Shown piece after piece: positions 6,645 through 13,383 of a DNA stretch of 22,094 nucleotides (positions within the stretch are counted from its first letter, which is position 1; the number at the start of each line of letters is the position of its first letter). Location of the stretch: positions 1 to 22,094 of IMG/VR virus record IMGVR_UViG_3300035698_014034; one strand, given 5' to 3'. This stretch comes from a virus. The notes under the pieces are model-generated. The model saw nothing but the letters and a program-made list of their open reading frames with translations. It made no database searches and was not told the DNA's origin. The position numbers and the translations under genes are program-made.

Positions 6645-7084
6645 AAGAAGACAAACCAAAAGAAGTACCACAAACAGGATGTTCGTGGACAAAATGTAAA
6701 GACACAAACACAATATCAATGAGCCTGCAGGCATTAAGAGCAGAAGAAGGAAAGATTGTCCCCATCAAAGATATGGGAATCCCAATGAGGTTCTGCAGAT
6801 ACCACCAACTGATAGCCCAATCAGGAGTAATGGGAGCATTACAAAATTCAGATGACCCAACCAAGTGGATGCTGTATGGACCAGTGGAGATAGTAACAAT
6901 AGCAGAGACAGTGGTCAGTGCCATGGTATTCTCAGGACAGTACGACAAGATGCTAGAAATAAAGAAACAAACAGAAGAAATGCTAAAAGCAAAGAAGAAC
7001 AAGGAGGTCATATCAGATGAAAATAAAGGAACGGATGCAAAAGAGGAAGGAAGCGACTCTGAAGATTCAGACAGGAACAAGTAA
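6641..7084 (+). CDS. Hypothetical protein with Cys/His motif (147 aa)
   Basis: ATG 6641 follows AGAGG and overlaps the previous stop. Residues 14-19 (CSWTKC) and about 52-55 (CRYH) could bind zinc. A central helical part (VEIVTIAETVVSAMVFSG) is followed by a charged Lys/Glu tail rich in Asp/Ser. No family recognised. The last ~70 bases overlap the next gene in another frame. Confidence 0.55.
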   Translation: MKEDKPKEVPQTGCSWTKCKDTNTISMSLQALRAEEGKIVPIKDMGIPMRFCRYHQLIAQSGVMGALQNSDDPTKWMLYGPVEIVTIAETVVSAMVFSGQYDKMLEIKKQTEEMLKAKKNKEVISDENKGTDAKEEGSDSEDSDRNK

Positions 7085-7475
7085 TGCCTTAAAGTGTAGC
7101 AAGGGAAGGTCAGAAACAGTCAGCCACAAGATTGCAAAGTTTTGGGTGTGCAACTTCTGCTGGGAGAGAGGACTAGACTTCGCCACAGAGGTGGTCTTTA
7201 AAGACAACCAGAGAGCAGATGTGGTTGTCAAAGACTGGAACATCGCAATAGAAATACTGGGAACAGAGAAGGCAACAGACTTCATCAAGAAGAGATACCC
7301 AATGCCTGCAGTACCAATAGACGCAATGATGCCAGTAGAGAAAATCTGGGACATGATGCGAGACTTAGAAGACACAAACGGAGAGGGCTCTGACTATTAT
7401 CTTAAAAAACATTTTAATGACCCACAGCTTCTAAAGTCCAGAAAGCTGGTGTCAAGCATGGAGGATTTGAAATGA
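7017..7475 (+). CDS. PD-(D/E)XK nuclease-like protein (152 aa)
   Basis: A strong AGGAGGT site precedes ATG 7017 inside the previous gene. The core SHKIAKFWVCNFCWERG, then FATEVVF, then RADVVVKDWNIAIEILGTEK matches the layout of small PD-(D/E)XK proteins: helix with Glu/Cys region, then E, then R-x-D, then the E-x-x strand. The second catalytic block reads EIL with Lys three further on, rather than E-x-K, as in several divergent archaeal homologues. It may be a DNA-cutting or DNA-binding protein. The CNFC pair could bind metal. Confidence 0.5.
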   Translation: MKIKERMQKRKEATLKIQTGTSNALKCSKGRSETVSHKIAKFWVCNFCWERGLDFATEVVFKDNQRADVVVKDWNIAIEILGTEKATDFIKKRYPMPAVPIDAMMPVEKIWDMMRDLEDTNGEGSDYYLKKHFNDPQLLKSRKLVSSMEDLK

Positions 7476-7849
7476 AAACAATAAAAACTATTATCAGTTT
7501 GGTGCTGTTTTTTATTATATCTGTGGTGGCAGTATCAGCAGAGAAAATCGAATACGAGTATACAATTTGTGGAGGAAGCATGCGACCAACGTACAACAAC
7601 GATGTAGAATGCGGAACTTTTAGAGTTCAAACGATCACAGGAGTAGACGCAAAAATCAATGACACAGTATGCTTTAATCCAATTTGGTCGTTTTTTGAAT
7701 ACAAACACATATACAGATACCAATATGTCTGCCACAGAATCATAGACAAGAACGCAACCCACGTATTAACAAAGGGGGACGCAAACAAGGTCTCGGATTA
7801 CTGGGTAAAAAATAATAATGTAGCATTAATCGTAAAAGGAGAATGGTAG
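7472..7849 (+). CDS. Sec11-type signal peptidase I homologue (125 aa)
   Basis: One N-terminal membrane segment (residues 7-22) is followed by the signature GGSMRPT with the nucleophile Ser36. VCHRII (His88) and LTKGDAN (Asp103, and Asp109 close by) follow, the Ser-His-Asp arrangement of archaeal/eukaryotic Sec11 rather than the Ser-Lys dyad of bacterial LepB. The protease would act on the outer face of the membrane, cleaving exported preproteins. At 125 aa it is a compact version. ATG 7472 follows TGGAGG. In a virus it could process virion or exit proteins. Substrates are unknown. Confidence 0.75.
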   Translation: MKTIKTIISLVLFFIISVVAVSAEKIEYEYTICGGSMRPTYNNDVECGTFRVQTITGVDAKINDTVCFNPIWSFFEYKHIYRYQYVCHRIIDKNATHVLTKGDANKVSDYWVKNNNVALIVKGEW

Positions 7850-8169
7850 ACACAATGAAATCTGACAAGGAAGAGAACAGATGGTGCGTGGATTGTGACA
7901 TGGGAAGGGGATGCCCATGCTATCAAGAAATAGAAAGCTACCCATGCGGAAATTTCATCCCAAAACCAAAGAGGAAAAGCAAAATGAACATGAAACAAAA
8001 GATAGAAGAGTGGCTAGACAAAGCCCCAGAAGGAATGCAAATAACTCCAATCGAAGTAGAGAGACTGGAAGAGCCATTATTGAGCATGGGTGGAAGGATG
8101 CCGATATTAGTAACCAAGGGATATGGCATAACAATCAACGTAGTTGTGGATAAATATACGGAGGAATAA
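7843..8169 (+). CDS. Cys-rich hypothetical protein (108 aa)
   Basis: Starts in the end of the signal-peptidase gene, after AAGGAG. The N-terminal half is Cys-rich (WCVDCDMGRGCPCYQE and a later CGNF). A basic linker and a helix-plus-strand C-terminal part follow (KIEEWLDKAPEG, GYGITINVVVDKY). An internal ATG at 7984 could separate two proteins, but its ribosome site is weak. No family recognised. Confidence 0.5.
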   Translation: MVDTMKSDKEENRWCVDCDMGRGCPCYQEIESYPCGNFIPKPKRKSKMNMKQKIEEWLDKAPEGMQITPIEVERLEEPLLSMGGRMPILVTKGYGITINVVVDKYTEE

Positions 8170-8170
8170 A

Positions 8171-8455
8171 ATGAATGTCCCCTTCGATAAATATATAGTT
8201 TGGCAATGCACTAAGTGTGGAAAGTGGCAGGGCAAACAGAACAATAAGTGGACACCAGGAATGACAGAGAAAAGCAACCAGTACGCAATAGGAAGATTAA
8301 CACTGAACTGCCTGAGATGCAGGAAGTCAGTAAAGTTTAAAGACAACATTAAAGGAGGTGTCAGGGGCAGGCACTTCTGGTTCAACCACCCAATGGAAGC
8401 AACCAAAATGATTCAAAAACAGGAAGAATTAAAAGCAGCAATATCTAAAGAATAA
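8171..8455 (+). CDS. Zinc-ribbon protein (94 aa)
   Basis: ATG 8171 after CGGAGGA. WQCTKCGKWQ and LNCLRCRKSVKF form a typical four-Cys zinc ribbon. Then a Gly-rich basic region (KGGVRGRHFWF) and a C-terminal helix follow. It closes the first long block: no further gene follows for about 150 bases. Nucleic acid binding is likely; role unknown. Confidence 0.6.
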   Translation: MNVPFDKYIVWQCTKCGKWQGKQNNKWTPGMTEKSNQYAIGRLTLNCLRCRKSVKFKDNIKGGVRGRHFWFNHPMEATKMIQKQEELKAAISKE

Positions 8456-8473
8456 ATAATCGACTGATGAGGA

Positions 8474-8544
8474 AAGGGGTGTGTTAGGATTTTGAATACT
8501 TGGATTGCCTCCAAAGACTTCTACAATCTTGACCCACCTCCCTT
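8474..8544 (+). ncRNA. Structured intergenic element (possible RNA or terminator)
   Basis: The end of the first operon is followed by a segment able to fold: 8474-8483 pairs with 8535-8544 at 9 of 10 positions (one mismatch, one G-U). An inner hairpin 8500-8504/8510-8514 has a five-base loop. The segment is G/C-richer than its surroundings and has no open frame. It may be a structured RNA, a terminator or an operator. The CTGATGA at 8464-8470 resembles a C box but no matching D box is seen. Confidence 0.35.
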
Positions 8545-8551
8545 AAATCAA

Positions 8552-8564
8552 AACATTTAAATAT
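8552..8564 (+). promoter_or_regulatory. TATA-type promoter of the Alba operon
   Basis: aacatttaaatat at 8552-8564 contains TTTAAATAT, a good archaeal TATA box. A transcription start about 25 nt downstream (near 8587) would leave a short leader with AAGGAGG (8598-8604) and ATG 8610. The same 13-mer recurs at 17183-17195 before the structural module. Confidence 0.55.
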
Positions 8565-8609
8565 CAGAGAATTAAAGAAATATTATCTTAGCAGTACAAG
8601 GAGGAAAAC

Positions 8610-8906
8610 ATGGTCAACACAGAAGCAAACGAAAATGACAATTGTGTATTTATTGGTAAAAAACCAACAATGAGCTACGTTTTTGCAGTACAAACACAAG
8701 CACAAACTCAACCTTTAATCAAAATTCTAGCTAGGGGCAGGAGCATCAGTATGGCAGCAGACGTTTCTCAGATAGCTCTGAACAGATTTCTTCAAGGATG
8801 GCAAATGTCAGAAATCAATCTATCAACAGAAGAGAAACAAACCAACACATCAGAAGAACACATAGACCGAGTAAGTGTAATAGAAATAATCTTAACCAAG
8901 AAGTAA
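8610..8906 (+). CDS. albA: Alba-family chromatin protein (98 aa)
   Basis: Alba dimers bind DNA and RNA and help organise archaeal chromatin. The match is clear along the full length: CVFIGKKPTMSYVFAV, then LARGRSISMAADVSQIALNRFL and the C-terminal strand VSVIEIILTKK. The two DNA-binding lysines (K17, K18 in GKKP) and Arg42/Arg44 in ARGR are present. Length is typical of Alba. Differences are a Gln/Thr-rich helix (VQTQAQTQP) where host Albas have a hydrophobic helix, suggesting changed dimer or filament contacts. It has its own promoter and is first in its unit. Confidence 0.9.
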   Translation: MVNTEANENDNCVFIGKKPTMSYVFAVQTQAQTQPLIKILARGRSISMAADVSQIALNRFLQGWQMSEINLSTEEKQTNTSEEHIDRVSVIEIILTKK

Positions 8907-8948
8907 TCAGAATCACGTTAATTCAATAAAGAACAGGAGGGGATAAAA

Positions 8949-9392
8949 ATTCCTACAATTAGTGAAATCCAGGACTATCTAGTTAAAAACCAAAAATCGG
9001 AAATAGATCCAATAGAGGATAAATCTAAATATAGAGTCAGCAGGCAACTTGCCGAATCAGTAAAAAAAATCAAACCTCTTTCTAAAGGCAGATGCAACTT
9101 GTGTAGTTTGGAGACAGAACGACTCGTCCCAGCTACAATGGAAGTCTGCATTGCATGTTCAAACAAATTTATTAAACGTGGTTCGGGACTAAAAGTAATC
9201 AAGAAGGAAATCAAAGACACACATTGTGACAATTGCCTAGTCCGAACATTTACATCCTTTCTAGTTAATCCCCTAATGTGTTATAAGTGTGCCAGAAAGA
9301 TAGCCAGAACACACCAGTATGGAAACCAAGAAATGAATAAACAAATAGTTCGAGAGGACAAGGAGAAATCCAAATTTAAACAGGAGACATAA
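8949..9392 (+). CDS. Double zinc-ribbon protein with apparent ATT start (147 aa)
   Basis: A perfect AGGAGG (8935-8940) lies eight bases before ATT 8949, and the frame from there is open and protein-like (PTISEIQDYLVKN). No ATG, GTG or TTG is available before TTG 9099, which would cut away the first Cys of the ribbon. Two four-Cys modules follow: C49-x2-C52 with C67-x2-C70, and C93-x2-C96 with C111-x2-C114. The start could also be a sequencing error of ATG. The codon use is T-richer than its neighbours. Possible nucleic acid binding; family not recognised. Confidence 0.6.
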   Translation: MPTISEIQDYLVKNQKSEIDPIEDKSKYRVSRQLAESVKKIKPLSKGRCNLCSLETERLVPATMEVCIACSNKFIKRGSGLKVIKKEIKDTHCDNCLVRTFTSFLVNPLMCYKCARKIARTHQYGNQEMNKQIVREDKEKSKFKQET

Positions 9393-9393
9393 A

Positions 9394-10782
9394 ATGAAAT
9401 GTGAAAGATGCTATACTTCAATTGAAAAAGAACAAAAGACAAACACAGGATGTGAACTATGTGACAAGTGGACATGGGTAGACATTGCAGAAGTCAAACC
9501 AAACGACAAGAATCCAAGAACAATAACCAGGGGAGAGCTGAACAAGCTAATCAGAAGCATCAAAGAGTTCGGATACAGATTCCCAATACTTGTCAACACC
9601 CACAAAGAAAGAACCATGATGATCATTGCAGGACACCAAAGAGTCAAAGCAATGGAGAAAATAGGAGCAAAACAAATCCCAATATTCACAGTAAGCCTAA
9701 CAAAAGAGAACGAACACTTGCTAAACATAGCAGACAACGAAATCTCAGGAGACTGGGATGAGCAGAAACTATATGATTTACTAAAAGAATTACAGGATGG
9801 TGGAGCAGACCTAACATTGACAGGATTCGATGAGCCAATGATTGATGAGATTATGGCAGCAAACGAAATGAACGAAAAGGAAGGAATGATAGATGTAGCA
9901 CCAGTAGCACCAGACAAACCCAAAACAAAGTACGGTGAGATTTATAAGCTTGGAGATCATAGATTAATGTGCGGAGATTCAACAAGCGAAGAAGACATGA
10001 CAAAGCTAATGGCAGGAAAGACTGCAGACATGAGTTGGACTGACCCACCATACGGAGTAAGCTATAAGGGAACTAACAATCCAAATGGTAGATCATGGGA
10101 ATTATTAAAGAACGATGAACTACGAGGGAATGATTTATACATATTTCTCAAAGGAATTTATACAAACTTATTCAAATTTACAAAAGAAGGAGCAGCATTG
10201 TACAGTGCCTATGCAAGCGTAAATCACAGAATATTCGAACAAACACTAAACGAATCAGGATGGATAGTTAAGCAATTATTAATCTGGGAGAAGGGACATG
10301 TACTAGGACACTCAGACTATCACTGGTGTCACGAACCAATCTTATACTGCAAAAGAGGAGAGAAGAACACAACATGGTATGGAGACAGAACACACAAAAC
10401 CACCATCATGAGTTCTACAATCGAACAGCTCCAGGACTTAACCAAAGAAAAGCTAATTGCCATTATCAGTGGCATAAGGGAAGACTCAGACATCATACAT
10501 TTAAGAAAGGATCCTTCAAACGAATACTTGCACTCAACCCAGAAGCCAGTAGAACTGAGCAAGATAATGATTAAGAACAGCTCTAGACCTAATGGCTTGA
10601 TACTTGAACCATGTGCAGAAAGTGGAAGCACCTTGATGGCATGCGAAACATCCAGCAGGAAATGCTATGCAATGGAACTCGATTCCAAGTATTGTGATGT
10701 AATCCTAACAAGATGGGCATCATTCACAGGCAAGGACCCAATCAGGGAATCAGACGATAAGAAGTGGAGTGAAATCAAATGA
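9394..10782 (+). CDS. ParB-like domain fused to DNA methyltransferase (462 aa)
   Basis: Three parts. Residues 1-25 form a four-Cys zinc knuckle (C3, C6, C20, C23). Residues 28-150 are a ParB/sulfiredoxin domain with KNPR (39-42) and GHQR (80-83). Residues 180-445 are an N6-adenine/N4-cytosine methyltransferase with DPPY (217-220), HSTQKP (380-385) and the SAM-binding end. The motif order DPPY before the SAM motif is the beta-type layout. Its SAM motif is ILEPCAESGST instead of the usual FxGxG type, so SAM binding may be weak or altered. Such ParB-methyltransferases are common in tailed viruses and modify viral DNA. Overlaps the next gene by ATGA. Confidence 0.8.
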   Translation: MKCERCYTSIEKEQKTNTGCELCDKWTWVDIAEVKPNDKNPRTITRGELNKLIRSIKEFGYRFPILVNTHKERTMMIIAGHQRVKAMEKIGAKQIPIFTVSLTKENEHLLNIADNEISGDWDEQKLYDLLKELQDGGADLTLTGFDEPMIDEIMAANEMNEKEGMIDVAPVAPDKPKTKYGEIYKLGDHRLMCGDSTSEEDMTKLMAGKTADMSWTDPPYGVSYKGTNNPNGRSWELLKNDELRGNDLYIFLKGIYTNLFKFTKEGAALYSAYASVNHRIFEQTLNESGWIVKQLLIWEKGHVLGHSDYHWCHEPILYCKRGEKNTTWYGDRTHKTTIMSSTIEQLQDLTKEKLIAIISGIREDSDIIHLRKDPSNEYLHSTQKPVELSKIMIKNSSRPNGLILEPCAESGSTLMACETSSRKCYAMELDSKYCDVILTRWASFTGKDPIRESDDKKWSEIK

Positions 10783-10943
10783 AGATAGTAATTGGAAGAA
10801 ACAAGTGTGCAATGGAAGAAGCGGTCTTCACACTGCAGATAATCCTAACCAAGAGACGATCAATATCATTCAGCATAAACAGACCACTAACAACAAGCGA
10901 ATTCATCAAGAAAATAACAGAAAAAAATGACACGATTTTTTAA
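10779..10943 (+). CDS. Small basic hypothetical protein (54 aa)
   Basis: Starts in the ATGA overlap with the methyltransferase. The N-terminus is KIVIGRNKCAMEEAVF, followed by beta-rich basic residues (TKRRSISFSINRPL) and a helix. No family recognised. It is followed by a 50-nt gap and the next ribosome site. Confidence 0.45.
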   Translation: MKIVIGRNKCAMEEAVFTLQIILTKRRSISFSINRPLTTSEFIKKITEKNDTIF

Positions 10944-10993
10944 TATCACATTCATTGAAGTGCCTAGAAGCACAAGAAACGGAGGAATAGACA

Positions 10994-11392
10994 ATGAGCA
11001 AAGAAAAAATAAAAGTAAATCTAACAAGAGACGAAGTCAGCAGCTACTTCAAAAATACAATGAAAGCAGCAACACCAGATGGATGCTGGCATTTTGTGTG
11101 CGGATTCAGCGAACAACAATTGGAAGACATGGAATTCGAAATCAAACAGAAGATGGACATAAGAGAGTTCAAAGACTCACGATCAGTGGAACCATACGTA
11201 GATGCAAGGATATTCAACAAGATGAAAATCCTGCCAAGCAAAGTAGCCAAGATGGACCCAACACAGCTAAACCTAACCCCAGACGTAATCATAGCATTCA
11301 GGGAACAACTGTTCGATTTAATGGGAATTACAGCATACAAGCCAAAGCAGCAGATCCTTCCAGAGATTGAGGAAGCATCCACAGAAGAATAA
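10994..11392 (+). CDS. Hypothetical protein (132 aa)
   Basis: ATG 10994 follows ACGGAGGA. The protein is mixed alpha/beta with aromatic residues (GCWHFVCGFSEQQLEDMEF) and a central DSRSVEPYVDARIFN segment; the C-terminus is acidic. No known family recognised. Spacing places it in the same unit as the methyltransferase. Confidence 0.55.
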   Translation: MSKEKIKVNLTRDEVSSYFKNTMKAATPDGCWHFVCGFSEQQLEDMEFEIKQKMDIREFKDSRSVEPYVDARIFNKMKILPSKVAKMDPTQLNLTPDVIIAFREQLFDLMGITAYKPKQQILPEIEEASTEE

Positions 11393-11394
11393 TA

Positions 11395-11637
11395 ATGGTT
11401 GTAAAGAAGATACCCAGAGCAATCAGGGTAGATTTGTTGGACAAGCTCAAAGCGATTGACCCTGACATAAATAAAGCATTAGAAACCTTATTGAGCGCAG
11501 ATTCACGCACCAAACCAGCTGAACATCTAAAAGGGAATGAAATCAAAGAGTTATCCAACAGCATATGGCCATTTATCAAAGACAGGGTAGAATTCACAGT
11601 AGAACAAGCAATATCAGAAGCAAAGCGAGGATACTAA
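11395..11637 (+). CDS. Hypothetical protein (80 aa)
   Basis: Starts two bases after the preceding stop, with no clear ribosome site other than GAAG in the preceding gene. Composition suggests four helices (DLLDKLKAIDPDINKALETL and FTVEQAISEAKRGY). The N-terminus is basic, VVKKIPRAIRVD, slightly resembling a ribbon-helix start. No family recognised. Confidence 0.5.
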   Translation: MVVKKIPRAIRVDLLDKLKAIDPDINKALETLLSADSRTKPAEHLKGNEIKELSNSIWPFIKDRVEFTVEQAISEAKRGY

Positions 11638-11729
11638 CCCAGAGATAAAAAGGGGTATCAACCAGCTTGAGATAACTTAAAAACAAAAAGACAACAATAT
11701 TAACGGACCTTAGTTCGGAGATAACATAA
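11638..11729. other. Gap at the start of a T-richer island
   Basis: About 90 bases without a gene. They include taacttaaaaacaaaaag-type A-rich sequence and a short hairpin (ccgaa-type arms around 11707-11718 are weak). The following genes are clearly T-richer than those before. A promoter could lie here, but I cannot identify a convincing TATA box. Confidence 0.3.
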
Positions 11730-11834
11730 ATGAAATGTGGAATTTGTGGAAAAGAATTAGAACAGACATCAGAGCATGAATATACATGCAAATGTACACC
11801 AGATGTAATAATTTCAAAATTAGACTTAATTTAA
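11730..11834 (+). CDS. Zinc-knuckle mini-protein (34 aa)
   Basis: ATG 11730 is weakly supported by CGGAG at 11715-11719. The peptide starts MKCGICGKELEQ and later has CKC, a probable zinc-ribbon half. Codon use is T-richer than the upstream genes. It could be a complete mini-protein or a fragment of a larger zinc protein. Confidence 0.4.
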   Translation: MKCGICGKELEQTSEHEYTCKCTPDVIISKLDLI

Positions 11835-11872
11835 ATGAAAAACCAAATAGATAATAACATAGGCGAACACAT

Positions 11873-11986
11873 TTGAAAGATGTATATATCGTGCTTTTTT
11901 CTATCCCATGTATGTGGATGATGGAGATTGGTGGCATCTTACTACTTAGTAAATATTTAGAATGGAGAGATAAAAATGATTTGTAA
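11873..11986 (+). CDS. Possible membrane mini-protein with TTG start (37 aa)
   Basis: TTG 11873 overlaps the stop of a 14-codon frame. The peptide is strongly hydrophobic (DVYIVLFSIPCMWMMEIGG, then ILLLSKYLEW), one membrane span plus a charged tail. No ribosome site is convincing. An internal ATG (residue 14) is an alternative. It overlaps the next gene by 11 bases. Confidence 0.3.
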   Translation: MKDVYIVLFSIPCMWMMEIGGILLLSKYLEWRDKNDL

Positions 11987-12116
11987 AATTTTATTAACTG
12001 TATTATGTTTAACTGGGTTAATACTTAGTGTATTTTTTGGTTTTATAGTATACAATATAAATAGAGCGTCTAAAATATCAGCAGACGAAATGGATAGATT
12101 GAACGAGGGCGATTAA
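11976..12116 (+). CDS. Small single-span membrane protein (46 aa)
   Basis: ATG 11976 is preceded by GGAGAG. A hydrophobic segment covers residues 4-27 (ILLTVLCLTGLILSVFFGF), then a basic turn (NINRASK) and an acidic tail. The first half could be a signal anchor. It is T-rich as expected of a membrane peptide. Function unknown; sits just before the methyltransferase. Confidence 0.5.
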   Translation: MICKILLTVLCLTGLILSVFFGFIVYNINRASKISADEMDRLNEGD

Positions 12117-12117
12117 A

Positions 12118-12858
12118 TTGATAAAACATTATTTAAAAAATATTGGAAAAGCTGTGTTATTTCCGAAAGCAGGATGCCTACCAAAACCTACACATATTGA
12201 ACCTGGTTTAATTACATTTCATAATAATGACTTCTTACATGAAGCTAAATTTAGTAATGCTTTAAATGCGGCAAGAAAAAGTACAGGTGAAGATTTACCT
12301 GGCGTTTGGAGAACATATACGGCTGCATGGTTTGGAAAATATTGTCAGAGTCTACCAGGCGACTTTGTAGAATTTGGAGTAGACAAGGGCTTTACTTCTT
12401 ATGTTGTAATGCACTACGGGGATTTCAACGATTGTAAAAAAACATATTGGTTAATGGATACTTTTGAGGGATTAGATATTAGTCAAATGAGCAAAAAAGA
12501 AATAGAAATAGTCAAACCAAGTCGTTACAAATATGGTGGCAATTATGAAAATATTAAATCTGTATTTAAAGCATTCAAAAAATGTAAAGCTATAAAGGGA
12601 AGCGTCCCAGGCTCGCTAAACAAAATAACATCAAAACGAATTTGCTTTGCATATATCGACATGAACAACGTGTATCCCGAAATTGAAGCTGCAAAGTTTG
12701 TCTGGGACAGAATGCCAAAAGGTGGAGTAATTCTCTTAGACGACTATGCATTCAGCGAAAAATATATTATGCAGAAAGAGGCATTTGATGTTTTTGCAAA
12801 AGAAAGAAAAACAAGCGTATTAACATTATCAAATGGCCTGGGCCTAATAATGAAATAG
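12118..12858 (+). CDS. TylF/MycF-family SAM methyltransferase (246 aa)
   Basis: TylF-type enzymes are metal-dependent O-methyltransferases that act on sugar hydroxyls. Visible motifs are the SAM loop VEFGVDKG (84-91), DTFEGL (114-119), IDM (Asp181) and DDY (208-210), with Asp181/208/209 placed like the family's metal ligands. The start is TTG 12118; no nearer ATG exists and the frame before is closed. The gene is T-rich and unlike its A-rich neighbours, which suggests recent acquisition from a host. It could methylate glycans or a cell-surface polymer. Substrate unknown. Confidence 0.75.
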   Translation: MIKHYLKNIGKAVLFPKAGCLPKPTHIEPGLITFHNNDFLHEAKFSNALNAARKSTGEDLPGVWRTYTAAWFGKYCQSLPGDFVEFGVDKGFTSYVVMHYGDFNDCKKTYWLMDTFEGLDISQMSKKEIEIVKPSRYKYGGNYENIKSVFKAFKKCKAIKGSVPGSLNKITSKRICFAYIDMNNVYPEIEAAKFVWDRMPKGGVILLDDYAFSEKYIMQKEAFDVFAKERKTSVLTLSNGLGLIMK

Positions 12859-12881
12859 AACACAAGGAGACAAGAAATACA

Positions 12882-13070
12882 ATGATAGAAATTAAACTAT
12901 TGAAATCAAAGACTGTATCAGAACTCAGAGAAAAAATAGATAAGTTCAAAACATTAGGCTGGAAAGAACTAGCCAGACAAGAACCAACAATGCAACTCAG
13001 ATACGGACAAGAGAGTCCACATGCAGGCAATATATGGAATTGGGCAGTAGTTCAAGAACCAGAAGAATAG
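12882..13070 (+). CDS. Small hypothetical protein (62 aa)
   Basis: ATG 12882 after AAGGAG. A short beta strand (IEIKLLKSKTVSEL), a helix, GWKELARQEP and a C-terminal strand (WNWAVVQEPEE) give the layout of DUF1737-like small domains. This resemblance is weak. Function unknown. Confidence 0.5.
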   Translation: MIEIKLLKSKTVSELREKIDKFKTLGWKELARQEPTMQLRYGQESPHAGNIWNWAVVQEPEE

Positions 13071-13081
13071 AGGAATGAAAA

Positions 13082-13366
13082 ATGGAAAAAGAATATCCCA
13101 AATTAGTACCACACAAAGAACCATATGAAAGACTAAAAGAACCAGCAGAAAGACTTCTACCAATACCAGAAGAGAGAGACAATTGGAAGCATAGAAGCTC
13201 AGGAATGAAGTGTAAAACATGTATGTGGTTTGTACTAAAGAAGAAGCCAATAGGCAGATGCAGATACAATGCACCAGGATCAGGACAAAAGATGGGATTC
13301 CCAGCAGTGTTCGAAACCGATTGGTGCGGACAACACAAGATAGACGAAACCAAATACCAAGAATAA
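13082..13366 (+). CDS. Small Cys-motif viral protein (94 aa)
   Basis: Residues 42-80 show CKTCMWFV, then GRCRYNAPGSG, then FPAVFETDWCGQHK, a pattern I know from tailed-virus and prophage small proteins without known function. The four Cys with a His suggest a metal site. The N-terminal half is Pro/Glu-rich. The next gene's ribosome site follows immediately. Confidence 0.65.
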   Translation: MEKEYPKLVPHKEPYERLKEPAERLLPIPEERDNWKHRSSGMKCKTCMWFVLKKKPIGRCRYNAPGSGQKMGFPAVFETDWCGQHKIDETKYQE

Positions 13367-13383
13367 ACAAGGAGATGAAACAG

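Noticed and set aside
8464-8485. Hammerhead ribozyme or C/D box RNA (CTGATGA followed by GGAAA)
   Set aside because: The core-like bases lack the required stem II and the second GAAA-containing strand, and no D box or second C/D pair is found nearby.
9170-9195. TTCGG-containing stretch resembling a tRNA T-arm
   Set aside because: It lies in the double zinc-ribbon gene and no other tRNA arms can be formed around it.
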